Part shown: in pieces, positions 1-9,059 of the stretch
How positions within the stretch are numbered: the stretch's first letter is position 1
Layout: each line of letters starts with the position of its first letter
Origin: Actinomycetota bacterium
Lineage (GTDB): Bacteria > Actinomycetota > Thermoleophilia > Miltoncostaeales > Miltoncostaeaceae
NCBI GenBank assembly: GCA_005792725.1
Contig: SXQZ01000142.1
Coordinates: 1 to 35,150 of the forward strand
Length of the DNA stretch: 35,150 nucleotides
Reading direction: 5' to 3'
The notes under the pieces: model-generated
What the model was told of the DNA's origin: nothing
Databases searched by the model: none
Seen by the model: only the letters and a program-made list of their open reading frames with translations
Position numbers and translations under genes: made by a program

Positions 1-564
1 CTCGACCCCGGACGCGCCGTCGCCCTCGGCCAGGTGCTCTCACGGGGGCACACACGCCGGGCGGCGGCGACGGGGGGACGGCCGGGGGGGGAGGCGCGCG
101 TCGCCGGACTCACAGGTTACGCCCGCGCGCGCGGCCGGGACGCCATGGCGTGTGCGCAGTCCGCCGGCGAACGACGGCTGATCACCTCGGCGACCCGGGC
201 GGCGGCGGCGGCGGCGGATCTCGCGCGCGGCCCCGCGGCGGCGTTCGCCTTCCTGCACGGCGATCTCATCGAGGACAACGTCGTCTGGCCCACCGGCGGC
301 GGCGACCCGGTGCTCGTGGACTGGGAGTTCTGGCGCATGGGTGATCCCGCCGAGGACCTCGCCTACCTGAGCGCGATCAACGCCCTCCCACCGGAGGTCA
401 TGGGGCACGTGTTCCAGGGATACCGCGCCGACGGGTCCATCATGGCGAGGGTTGACCTGTGGCACCCCCTGGTGCTGGTGGACGCCGCCCTGTGGTACCG
501 GGCGCACGGCGACCACGAACCCGTCGCTCGGCTGCTGGACCGCGCACGCGACGCCCTCTCGTAA
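1..564 (+). CDS. Aminoglycoside/choline phosphotransferase family protein, 5' end outside window
   Basis: Frame +1 is open from base 1; kinase-like motif FLHGDLIEDNVVW...LVDWEFWRMGDPAEDLAYL. Confidence 0.8.
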   Translation, partial: LDPGRAVALGQVLSRGHTRRAAATGGRPGGEARVAGLTGYARARGRDAMACAQSAGERRLITSATRAAAAAADLARGPAAAFAFLHGDLIEDNVVWPTGGGDPVLVDWEFWRMGDPAEDLAYLSAINALPPEVMGHVFQGYRADGSIMARVDLWHPLVLVDAALWYRAHGDHEPVARLLDRARDALS

Positions 565-590
565 GCCCCGCCCCCGGGTAGGCTCGCCGC

Positions 591-2990
591 GTGCCCCCGG
601 CACCGCCCACCGACGCCGGCCTCACCTCCGCCGAGGCCGCCCACATCCTCGCGGAGCACCCCTACCGGCAGGGCCCGCGGGGCAGCCGGTCGTACGCGGA
701 CATCGTCTGGTCGAACACGTTCACCCTGTTCAACCTCATCCTCATCGTGCTGCTGGTGCCGCTGGGCGTCTTCTCCCTGTGGGGCGACATGCTGTTCGGC
801 GGGGTGCTGGTGGCCAACACGCTCATCGGCATCATCCAGGAGACGCGCGCCAAGCGAGCGCTCGACCGTCTGGCCCTGCTCGTCGCGCCCCAGGGGCGGG
901 TGCTGCGCGATGGCGCGATGGCAACACTGGACCTTCCCGCGATCGTCCCGGGCGACGTCGTGCGGCTGGACCCGGGCGACCAGGTGGTGGCCGACGGCGT
1001 GCTGGTGCGCTCGTCCGTGCTGTCACTCGATGAGTCGGTGCTCACCGGTGAGGCGGACGCCGTGGGGAAGGAGGTCGGGGACCATGTGCTGTCGGGTGCG
1101 TTCTGCGTGGCCGGCGCCGGCGCGTACCGCGTCACCGCAGTGGGGGCCGACTCGTTCGCCGAGCGCCTGGCCGCCGAGGCCAAGGGGACCCGCACGATGC
1201 TCTCGCCGCTGCAGCTCGACATCAACCGGGTACTGCGCGTCATCATCGCGGTGATGGCCCCGCTGGCCGTGCTGATGGTGGTGTCCACGATCTGGATCGA
1301 TCTGGGCGGGGCGGCCTCATCGGTGCAGCGGGTGGTGGCCGCTCTCGTGCCGCTGGTGCCCGAGGGGCTCGTGCTGCTGGCCAGCCTCACGTTCGCGGTC
1401 GCCGCCGTGCGGCTGGCGCGCATCGGCACCCTCGCCCAGAAGATCAACGCCATCGAGAGCCTGGCGAGCGTTGACACCGTCTGCGTTGACAAGACCGGGA
1501 CCCTCACCGAGAACCGGCTTGAGGTGGCGGGGGTGCTGACCGCGACCGGGGCCGCCGAGAACGACGTACGCCGCGCCGCCGGGCGGCTGGCGGCGAGTGC
1601 CGCCTCCCGGAACGCGACCGCCGAGGCGATCCTCGCGGCCATGCCCGCCGGGCCCGAGCACCCCGTGGCCGAGGTCCCGTTCGCCTCATCGCGCAAGTGG
1701 AGCGGGATCACGCTGTCCACCGGGGACAGCATCGTCATGGGTGCCCCGGAGATCCTCGCGCGCATCGGCGTGGAGGTGGAGGTGCCCCTCACCACGGCCA
1801 TCGCCGACGCCCAGGCCGCACGCCGCCGGGTCCTGCTGGTGGCCACCGGTGGCGGGGCGCTCGACCCCGAACCGGAGGGCATAGGCCACCTGCCCCCGAT
1901 GCGCGCCGTCGGCGCCGTGATGCTGGAGGAGGCCCTGCGCCCCGATGCCGCCGACACCGTCCGGTTCCTCGAGGAGGAGGGCATCGAGGTGAAGGTGATC
2001 TCGGGCGATGGCGTGGCCACCGTGCAGGCGGTGGCCACCGCCTGCGGGGTGACAGGCGCCGAGAACGCCGTACAGGGGGCCGACCTGCCCGACGACCCTG
2101 CGGCCCTGCGCGAGATCGTCACCCGCACCGCGGTGTTCGGCCGCATCACCCCCGAGCAGAAGCGCGCACTAGTGCAGGCCATGACGGCCAACGGCCGCTA
2201 TGTGGCGATGATCGGCGACGGAGTGAACGACGTGCTGGCCCTCAAGGACGCCCGCCTCGCCGTGGCCATGGGCAACGGCAGCCAGATGGCCAAGGGCGTG
2301 GCCGACCTGGTGCTGCTGACCAACGCGTTCTCGACGCTGCCCAGGGCCATCGAGGCGGGCCGGCAGATCATCCGCAACACCCACCGGGTCGCCAAGCTGT
2401 TCATCACCAAGTCGGTGTACTCGGCGGTCATCCTGCTCGCGTTCGCCCTCCTGCCCCTGGCGTTCCCGTTCCTCCCGCGGCAGCTGTCCATCACGTCGTC
2501 GCTCACCATCGGCATCCCGGCGTTCTTCCTCGCGCTGTCGCGCAGCGACGGCCCCGTGCACCGCGAGGGCTTCATGCGCAGCCTCGGCGCATTCGCCGTG
2601 CCCGCGGGCGCGGTGATCGCCGTGGCCATCACCGCGGCCTACCTGCTGGCGCGCGGACCCTTCGATGCCGACCTCCAGGAGGCCCGCACCGCCGCGGTGC
2701 TCACGGCCACCCTCCTCGGCCTCGCGGTGGTCGTGGAACTCGAACGCGGCATCGAGCGGCGGCCCGTGCGCCGCTGGGTGTGGCTGATGGTCGCCGGGTT
2801 CGTCGTGGTGCTCACCGTCGGCCTGCAGGTCCCCCTGCTGCGCGACTTCTTCCAGGTGGGCGTGCCGACGCCGGCCCAGTGGCTGCTGATCGCCGCGGTG
2901 GTCGTGGCGGGGGTCGTGGCGCTGCTCGCCATGCGGCGCATCCCATGGCTGCGCCGCATCGAGGACCCGGCGCCGCGCGAAACGCCGTAG
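591..2990 (+). CDS. HAD-type cation-transporting P-type ATPase (CtpE-like)
   Basis: DKTGTLTENRL phosphorylation motif, SVLTGEAD, GDGVNDVLALKDARLAVAMG hinge motif, multiple TM segments; GTG start. Confidence 0.93.
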   Translation: MPPAPPTDAGLTSAEAAHILAEHPYRQGPRGSRSYADIVWSNTFTLFNLILIVLLVPLGVFSLWGDMLFGGVLVANTLIGIIQETRAKRALDRLALLVAPQGRVLRDGAMATLDLPAIVPGDVVRLDPGDQVVADGVLVRSSVLSLDESVLTGEADAVGKEVGDHVLSGAFCVAGAGAYRVTAVGADSFAERLAAEAKGTRTMLSPLQLDINRVLRVIIAVMAPLAVLMVVSTIWIDLGGAASSVQRVVAALVPLVPEGLVLLASLTFAVAAVRLARIGTLAQKINAIESLASVDTVCVDKTGTLTENRLEVAGVLTATGAAENDVRRAAGRLAASAASRNATAEAILAAMPAGPEHPVAEVPFASSRKWSGITLSTGDSIVMGAPEILARIGVEVEVPLTTAIADAQAARRRVLLVATGGGALDPEPEGIGHLPPMRAVGAVMLEEALRPDAADTVRFLEEEGIEVKVISGDGVATVQAVATACGVTGAENAVQGADLPDDPAALREIVTRTAVFGRITPEQKRALVQAMTANGRYVAMIGDGVNDVLALKDARLAVAMGNGSQMAKGVADLVLLTNAFSTLPRAIEAGRQIIRNTHRVAKLFITKSVYSAVILLAFALLPLAFPFLPRQLSITSSLTIGIPAFFLALSRSDGPVHREGFMRSLGAFAVPAGAVIAVAITAAYLLARGPFDADLQEARTAAVLTATLLGLAVVVELERGIERRPVRRWVWLMVAGFVVVLTVGLQVPLLRDFFQVGVPTPAQWLLIAAVVVAGVVALLAMRRIPWLRRIEDPAPRETP

Positions 2991-3215
2991 CGCGCGGCCG
3001 CGGGGAACCGGCCCGGGCACCATCGGCCCGGTGATGATCGGGACGGCCCCGGAGAGCGCCGGCAATGCGCCCGGGGTGACTGCGCCCCCCCTGATGGGGG
3101 TTCCCCTGCAGGGACGACGCGGCGAAATGGGTGCCCGGGAGGCCCTGGGCACGGTGCCCGTGGCATGCTCCCAGCACGAACGATCGGTTTCCGCCGCCGG
3201 ACCAGGAGGAACACC

Positions 3216-3755
3216 ATGAAGGCCCGCACGAGCCGCATCGCCGTCGCCGCTCTGCTTACGGCAGGAATCCCCCTCATCGCCGCGGGTTGCGGCGCCGCCG
3301 ACGAGGAGCCATCGGCCACCCAGGCACCGGCGGCCACCGCGACGACCGCCGCGCCCGCGGCCACCACGGCCTCGGCCACGTCGTCGGCGAGTCTGCCCGC
3401 GCCGCCGTCCGGCGCCACGCAGATCAGCACCAAGGCGGCCAACGGCGCCATGTACGTCCACTACTCCGTCTCCGGCCAGACCCCCGCAGACGTGGTGGGC
3501 ACCTACCAGTCGGCCCTGGAGTCATCCGGGTTCGCCGTCAAGAGCACGGGTGGCGGTGGCGGTGGATGGGGCGGTTATGGGGGATCCGGCGCGGGCATCA
3601 GCGCCGACAACGGCACGGAGTGGATCGACGTCGAGGCCGGCGGGCAGGACCGCGGGCCCACCTACTGGGAGGTCTGCATCGGGCCGAGCGCGCAGTCGGT
3701 GGACGACTGCCGGGAGATGAGCGACGGGAACGACTCCACCAGCAAGCAGAGCTAG
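3216..3755 (+). CDS. Putative lipoprotein with Gly-rich loop
   Basis: Signal peptide with lipobox-like LIAAGC, aggagga SD upstream of ATG 3216, low-complexity Ala/Thr linker, GGGGGGWGGYGGSGAG. Confidence 0.75.
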   Translation: MKARTSRIAVAALLTAGIPLIAAGCGAADEEPSATQAPAATATTAAPAATTASATSSASLPAPPSGATQISTKAANGAMYVHYSVSGQTPADVVGTYQSALESSGFAVKSTGGGGGGWGGYGGSGAGISADNGTEWIDVEAGGQDRGPTYWEVCIGPSAQSVDDCREMSDGNDSTSKQS

Positions 3756-4678
3756 TGCCGGACGGCGCGCCCGCCCCCCGGGGTGAGTCGCGCTTCCGGG
3801 CGATGGGCTCCGACTGCCAGATCATCATCCTCCGGGGCGGGGATGATGATCTGGCGCTGGCGGAGGCAGAGGTACGGCGCCTTGAGGCCCTCTGGTCACG
3901 CTTCCGTCGCGGCAGCGAGATCTCCGGCCTCAACGCGAACGCCGGGCGTGCCATGGCGGCCTCGGCCGAGACCCGCATGCTCGTGCGCCGGGCGCTGCGT
4001 GCGGAACACCTCACCGGCGGCCGCTTCGATCCGCTGCTGGGCCGCGAGATGATGGTGCTCGGGTACGACCGCGACCATGCCGCGCTGCCGCGACCCGATG
4101 GCCCCACCGCGACCGTGGCGCTGCCGCAGGTTGTGCGTCCCCGCGGTGCCTGCCTGCGCATGGACGAGGCCACGGGGCTCATCACCGTGCCGGGTGGGTG
4201 GGCGCTGGACGCCGGGGGCATCGGCAAGGGGCTCGCGGCCGACATGGTCACCGCACGCCTCATGCGCCGCGGGGTGCCCGGCGCGCTGGTCAACCTGGGC
4301 GGGGACATCCGGTGCCGTGGCATCACCCCACCGGGCGGATGGCGCATCGGCATTGATGATCCCCGGAACCCGGACGCCGCGCAGGTCGCGCAGGTGACGC
4401 TGACCCGGGGGGCGGTGTGCACTAGCGGGGTGCGCCGGCGGCGCTGGCGGCGACCCGACGGCACGGTGGCCCATCACCTGCTCGATCCGCAGACGGGCGC
4501 ACCCACCGATGCCGAGTTGGCCTCGGTGTCCGTGATCGCCCGGACCGGGTGGTTGGCCGAGGCGCTCACCAAGGCCGTGATCCTGGCGGGGCCGGAGACG
4601 GGCCGCCGGCTGCTCGCCGCCCACGATGCCGGTGCGGTGGTGGTGCTCTCCGACGGCGCCGTGCACCGCCTGCCCTGA
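3755..4678 (+). CDS. apbE: FAD:protein FMN transferase (ApbE family)
   Basis: FRAMGSDCQI, EISGLNANAG, ALDAGGIGKGLAADMV, LVNLGGDIRCRG, HHLLDPQTGAPT; GTG start overlaps upstream stop (TAGTG). Confidence 0.9.
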   Translation: MPDGAPAPRGESRFRAMGSDCQIIILRGGDDDLALAEAEVRRLEALWSRFRRGSEISGLNANAGRAMAASAETRMLVRRALRAEHLTGGRFDPLLGREMMVLGYDRDHAALPRPDGPTATVALPQVVRPRGACLRMDEATGLITVPGGWALDAGGIGKGLAADMVTARLMRRGVPGALVNLGGDIRCRGITPPGGWRIGIDDPRNPDAAQVAQVTLTRGAVCTSGVRRRRWRRPDGTVAHHLLDPQTGAPTDAELASVSVIARTGWLAEALTKAVILAGPETGRRLLAAHDAGAVVVLSDGAVHRLP

Positions 4679-4754
4679 CCGGTCGGGGGACGTCGGCGCA
4701 CCACCACATCCCGCCGGGCACCCGGTGGCCGATCGCGGTCGGCATGGTGCGATG

Positions 4755-5159
4755 TCAGACCGGACGCTCCACGTGCATGCCGTGATCACGTGCAGCATCG
4801 GCCTGCCGGTCGTCGTAGGTGACGAAGCCCCGCAGGCGATCGCCGAGATCAAGGGCGACCACCACGTGGATGGTATCGAGGGTGCGCAGGTGCGCGGGTG
4901 CGATGAGGGCCGCACGGCTGAGGTGCGACCTGTCCACCGGCACGATATCGACGGTGCTGAGCACGGCCTGTGCCCGGTCGAGCAGGGCGGTGTCCACGCG
5001 CCGCACGGCGCGCAGCACCTCGGCCTCGCCCAGATCGCTGGTGACCAACCGGTCCCCGGCCTCCTCCTGCCAGTGGTACATCGCGGAGGAGTGCACCTCG
5101 GCGGCGACCAGCTTCACCAGCGCGGATGAGTCGAGATACCAGATCCCGATGGTGCTCAG
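4755..5159 (-). CDS. PIN-domain toxin (VapC-like)
   Basis: WYLDSSALVKLV...SDLGEAEVLRAV...LRTLDTIHVVVALDL...FVTYDDRQADAA; putative CTG start overlapping antitoxin stop. Confidence 0.8.
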   Translation of the reverse strand: MSTIGIWYLDSSALVKLVAAEVHSSAMYHWQEEAGDRLVTSDLGEAEVLRAVRRVDTALLDRAQAVLSTVDIVPVDRSHLSRAALIAPAHLRTLDTIHVVVALDLGDRLRGFVTYDDRQADAARDHGMHVERPV

Positions 5160-5428
5160 CGGTCGTCCTCGTCGCGCATCGCGCGAAGGGCATCGCCCAG
5201 GCTCCGTCCGCCGCCATGCCGGACCGGCGGCCCGATCCCGGCGGCCGTCGCGCGGGCGACGCGCAGCAGCCCCGCCTGCTCGAGGGCGGCCAGGCGATCG
5301 GTCGGCAACGGCATGATCTGGGCCACCGGGCGGCCGTTGTCCGTGATGACAATGGCCTCGCCCGCCGCGGCGCGGGCCACCACCGCCGACGCGTTCTGCT
5401 TGAGCGCCCGGATCCCGACCCGTTCCAT
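5156..5428 (-). CDS. Phd/YefM-type antitoxin
   Basis: MERVGIRALKQNASAVVARAAAGEAIVITDNGRPVAQIMPL; directly upstream of and overlapping the PIN toxin. Confidence 0.82.
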   Translation of the reverse strand: MERVGIRALKQNASAVVARAAAGEAIVITDNGRPVAQIMPLPTDRLAALEQAGLLRVARATAAGIGPPVRHGGGRSLGDALRAMRDEDDR

Positions 5429-5532
5429 GTGCTTCACCGTAGCACGGCGTCCTGCGTGGCCCTTCACCCCCAGATGGGGCCGCCGTCCACGCGAGCACCC
5501 GGCGGCCCGGCACCGCGGGGGCGCCGCGCGGC

Positions 5533-6327
5533 CTACGAGACCGGCAGGTCGAAACGCTCGATTGAGGTGGCGCGGCCCGTCGCCTCGGCCCGTACCACGA
5601 CGCCCTGCACCCGCACGTCGCCGGTTGCCGGCTCGAACCGTGCGGGCAGACCGGTGAGGAAGCGGCGGAGCACGGGGGCGTCCTGCACCCCGATGACCGA
5701 GTCGTGGGGGCCACTCATGCCGAGGTCCGTGATGTAGGCCGTACCACCCGCCAGCACGCGCTCGTCGGCGGTGGGCACATGCGTGTGGGTGCCCACCACG
5801 GCGGTCACCCGGCCGTCCAGGTGACGCGCCAGCGCCAGCTTCTCGCTGGTGGCCTCGGCGTGGATGTCCACGATGATGAGGGGGGTCTCACGGCGCATGC
5901 GATCCACGAGATCGTCGGCCACGGCGAAGGGACTCTGCGCCGCCTCGATGAATACCGCTCCGATGAGGTTGATCACACCTACCCGGAAGCCCCCGCGGGC
6001 ATCCACCACCACCGTGCCCGAGCCCGGCCCGCGCACGGTGAGGTTGGCGGGCCTCAGCACGCGCGGGTCCTTCTCGAGCACCGGCACGATCTCCGGCCGG
6101 CGGAACGTGTGATTGCCCCCCGTGAGCACATCGGCGCCGGCCGCGAGCAGCGCCTCGGCCTGCTTGGGGGTGGTGCCCGCCCCATTCGCGGCGTTCTCGG
6201 CGTTCACCACCACGAGGTTGGCCCCATGGCGCTCGCGCAGCCCCGGCAGGGCGTCCTGCACCGCGCGCATGCCCGCGCCCCCGAACACGTCGCCGAGGAT
6301 CACGGCAGTGAAGGCTGCGGACGCCAC
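5533..6327 (-). CDS. YmdB-family metallophosphoesterase
   Basis: ILGDVFGGAGMRAV, VNAENAANGAG, DVLTGGNHTFRR, VVGTHTHVPTADERVL. Confidence 0.9.
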   Translation of the reverse strand: MASAAFTAVILGDVFGGAGMRAVQDALPGLRERHGANLVVVNAENAANGAGTTPKQAEALLAAGADVLTGGNHTFRRPEIVPVLEKDPRVLRPANLTVRGPGSGTVVVDARGGFRVGVINLIGAVFIEAAQSPFAVADDLVDRMRRETPLIIVDIHAEATSEKLALARHLDGRVTAVVGTHTHVPTADERVLAGGTAYITDLGMSGPHDSVIGVQDAPVLRRFLTGLPARFEPATGDVRVQGVVVRAEATGRATSIERFDLPVS

Positions 6328-7089
6328 CTAGACGCCGGGGCCCGTGGTCTGGTGCAGCAGGTCAACCTGCACGTTGTTGCCGGCGTCGTTGGTGTAGCGG
6401 GCGATGTCGAACGTCGCGACCCGCGACAGGTCGCGTACGCGCCCCAGCACCGTGCGCCCGGCGCCGACCGGCGATCCCACCCGCGGCACGATGCCGTCCG
6501 GGCCCGGCTCGATGTGACTCAGGCGCACCGCCACGTCGGGCACGCCGGCCGGGGTGAGGACGATCTCGAGGCCCTCGGGACGCCCGGCGATGCGGTGCGG
6601 CATCACGGCGGTCACCACCCCGTCCACGGGGCTGTAGACCGTGGTGCCCGCGGGAGCGCCCACATCCACGCCCGCGGTACCCGTGTCGCCGCCGTCATCG
6701 GACATGACGTTATGCGCGACCCCCGCAGCCGGGACCATGTTGATGGCGCCCGCCTCGGCGACCGGATGGAACAGCACTGCCGTCACCTGCTTCTGGGCGA
6801 CGGGGAGGACGACCTCGACCTGGCCCGCCCGGGCCAGCACCACCCGCTGCGGCGTACCGGGCTGGCTGATGCCCGACGGCGGCACGGGCGACGCCACCTG
6901 ACCCGCAGGCGCGGCGGCACCGGACGGTGCGCCGCCGTCATAGAAGGCCAGCACGACCGCAGTGATGATGGCCGCCACCAGGAGGGCCGGGGCCACGATG
7001 GTGAGCATCACATGGTTGCTGCGGTGCCGGTCGGCCTGCCGGCGCACGGCGCGGCGCAACCGGAGCTGATCGCGGGTCAGTGGCGGCAT
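6328..7089 (-). CDS. Membrane-anchored M23-like (LytM/peptidase) protein
   Basis: N-terminal TM segment then GVDVGAPAGTTVYSPVDGVVTAV, a degenerate M23 core; upstream of and adjacent to the ymdB-like gene. Confidence 0.6.
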   Translation of the reverse strand: MPPLTRDQLRLRRAVRRQADRHRSNHVMLTIVAPALLVAAIITAVVLAFYDGGAPSGAAAPAGQVASPVPPSGISQPGTPQRVVLARAGQVEVVLPVAQKQVTAVLFHPVAEAGAINMVPAAGVAHNVMSDDGGDTGTAGVDVGAPAGTTVYSPVDGVVTAVMPHRIAGRPEGLEIVLTPAGVPDVAVRLSHIEPGPDGIVPRVGSPVGAGRTVLGRVRDLSRVATFDIARYTNDAGNNVQVDLLHQTTGPGV

Positions 7090-7130
7090 CGGCCTCGCAA
7101 GGCTAGACCAGCGGGGATACCATGACGCCC

Positions 7131-8366
7131 ATGACCGGCCGCCCGGCCACAGCACCGCCGTGGGTCTGGATCGGAACGGTGGCCGCCCTCGTCGTGATCG
7201 TCTGGATCGCAGGCCAGACGCTCGGACGCGTGCTGTTCGTGTTCCTGGTCTCGGTGGTCATCGCCCTGCTGCTCAACCCGCTGGTGCGTATGGCCCGCCG
7301 GGCGCACGTACCCCGCGGTCTCGCGGTGGCGACCGTGGTCCTCGGTTTCCTGGGTGCGGTGGCGGCAGCGGTCGTGCTGCTCATCCCGCCGATCCAGCAG
7401 CAGATCAGCACGATCCGGGCGAACCTCCCGCTCTACACCGACCAGGCCCAGCGGCAGGTGCAGAACCTGCAGGCCTTCTTCGACCGCAACGGCATTGACA
7501 TCGACGTGGCCGAACGCGCGGGGGCCGCGCTACGGGCGATCCGGGGGTGGGCCAACGACCTGTCGGGCAACGCCGTGTCGTACTCTCTGAGCGCCATCGG
7601 GGCGCTCGTCGTGACGATCATCATCATCGTCGCCGCCGTCTACATGCTGCTGGACGCACCCCAGATCGCCCGCGCGGCCCGGCGCATGGGCGGGCCCTCG
7701 GCCTCGCAGTTCCTGCGCCGCACCGAGCACACGCTGGTGCAGTACATCAAGGCGCAGACCCTCGTCTGCCTGATCATCGCCGTGAGCGCCGGGGTGATCC
7801 TCTGGATCTTCGGCGTCACGGGAATCTTCCCGCAGGGCGCCACCTACGCGGTGCTCTTCGCGGCCTGGGTATTCCTGATGGAGTTCATCCCCTACATCGG
7901 ACCCATCCTGGGCGCCGTACCACCGGTGCTGCTCGCGCTCTTCTTCTCCCCGTGGACCGCCCTATGGGTGCTCATCGCCTTCATCGCGATCCACCAGTTC
8001 GAGGGGCACGTCGTGGTGCCTCAGGTGATGAGTGGTGCCGTCGGCGTGCACCCCCTCGTCGTCATCTTCGGCGTGCTCATCGGCGAGGAGCTCTACGGCT
8101 TCATCGGCATCATCCTCGCGGTGCCGGTGGTGGTCATCCTCAAGGAGACGGCCGTGTACCTCACCGACCGGATGGGCTGGTTCGGGGCCACCCCGGTCAT
8201 CACGGGCGCACCGGACGATGCCGCCGGGGATGACACCCGCACGGACCTCGCGCCGCCGCCGCGCCGTGGATCGCCATCGCCGTCCGACGCACCGGGCGAC
8301 GGCGACACGATGGACGTGACCGGCGTCATCGACTCCCACACCGTGCGGCCCACCGGCGCCGAGTAG
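7131..8366 (+). CDS. AI-2E/PerM family transporter
   Basis: Multiple TM helices, PFAM-type pattern FIPYIGPILGAVPPVLLAL...HQFEGHVVVPQVMSGAVGVHPLVVIFGVLIG; start set to ATG 7131 from the upstream -10 position (ORF track gives 7122). Confidence 0.88.
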   Translation: MTGRPATAPPWVWIGTVAALVVIVWIAGQTLGRVLFVFLVSVVIALLLNPLVRMARRAHVPRGLAVATVVLGFLGAVAAAVVLLIPPIQQQISTIRANLPLYTDQAQRQVQNLQAFFDRNGIDIDVAERAGAALRAIRGWANDLSGNAVSYSLSAIGALVVTIIIIVAAVYMLLDAPQIARAARRMGGPSASQFLRRTEHTLVQYIKAQTLVCLIIAVSAGVILWIFGVTGIFPQGATYAVLFAAWVFLMEFIPYIGPILGAVPPVLLALFFSPWTALWVLIAFIAIHQFEGHVVVPQVMSGAVGVHPLVVIFGVLIGEELYGFIGIILAVPVVVILKETAVYLTDRMGWFGATPVITGAPDDAAGDDTRTDLAPPPRRGSPSPSDAPGDGDTMDVTGVIDSHTVRPTGAE

Positions 8367-8375
8367 ACCATCCAT

Positions 8376-9059
8376 ATGGGAGAACCGCTGCTGGAGACCC
8401 GGGGCATCACGCGCCGGTACGGGGGTGTGACGGCGCTCGCCCCCCTCGACCTCGTCATCAACCGGGGCGAGCGCGTCGCCCTCACGGGCCCCAACGGCGC
8501 GGGCAAGACGACCCTGCTCGCCCTGCTCGCCGGGGTGGGGACGCCGGGCGGCGGCGACATCCGGTGGGTGGGTGACGCGAGCCGCTCAGTGGGCTGGGTG
8601 CCCCAGCGCCCCGCCCTGTACCCGCGCCTCACCGTGCGCGAGAACCTGCGGCTGTTCGCGGGCCTTGAGCGCGTGGACGACGCCGTCGCCACGGCCGACC
8701 GGCTGATCACGCGGGCAGACCTGGGCGAGTTCGCCGACCGCCGGGCCAACGTACTCTCCACCGGCACGCTGCAGCGCCTGAACCTGGCCATCGCCCTCGC
8801 GGGGGCACCCGCGCTGCTGCTGCTCGACGAGCCGACCGGCACCCTGAGTCCCGACCAGCGGGTGCGCCTGTGGGCCTGGATGGATGACCTGGTGCGCACC
8901 GATGGCATGACCTTGGTGTTCTCCACGCAGTCAATGGACGAGGCGGCCCGCAGCAGCGACCGGATGCTGGTGCTCGCACGCGGGCGCCTGGCGCACGACG
9001 GCCCGGCCGGGGCCATTGACGAGGCCGCGTTCATGACGTTGGTCGAGGAGGCGCCGTGA
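8376..9059 (+). CDS. ABC transporter ATP-binding protein
   Basis: Walker A GPNGAGKTT, signature-like STGTLQRLNLA, Walker B LLLLDEPTG. Confidence 0.93.
   Translation: MGEPLLETRGITRRYGGVTALAPLDLVINRGERVALTGPNGAGKTTLLALLAGVGTPGGGDIRWVGDASRSVGWVPQRPALYPRLTVRENLRLFAGLERVDDAVATADRLITRADLGEFADRRANVLSTGTLQRLNLAIALAGAPALLLLDEPTGTLSPDQRVRLWAWMDDLVRTDGMTLVFSTQSMDEAARSSDRMLVLARGRLAHDGPAGAIDEAAFMTLVEEAP

Noticed and set aside
40-2191. Long antisense ORFs (for example 662..2191 -, 10405..12072 upstream part, 24641..26335 upstream part)
   Set aside because: Typical spurious open frames opposite high-GC genes; low-complexity Arg/Pro/Ala/Ser-rich translations while the other strand encodes recognisable families.
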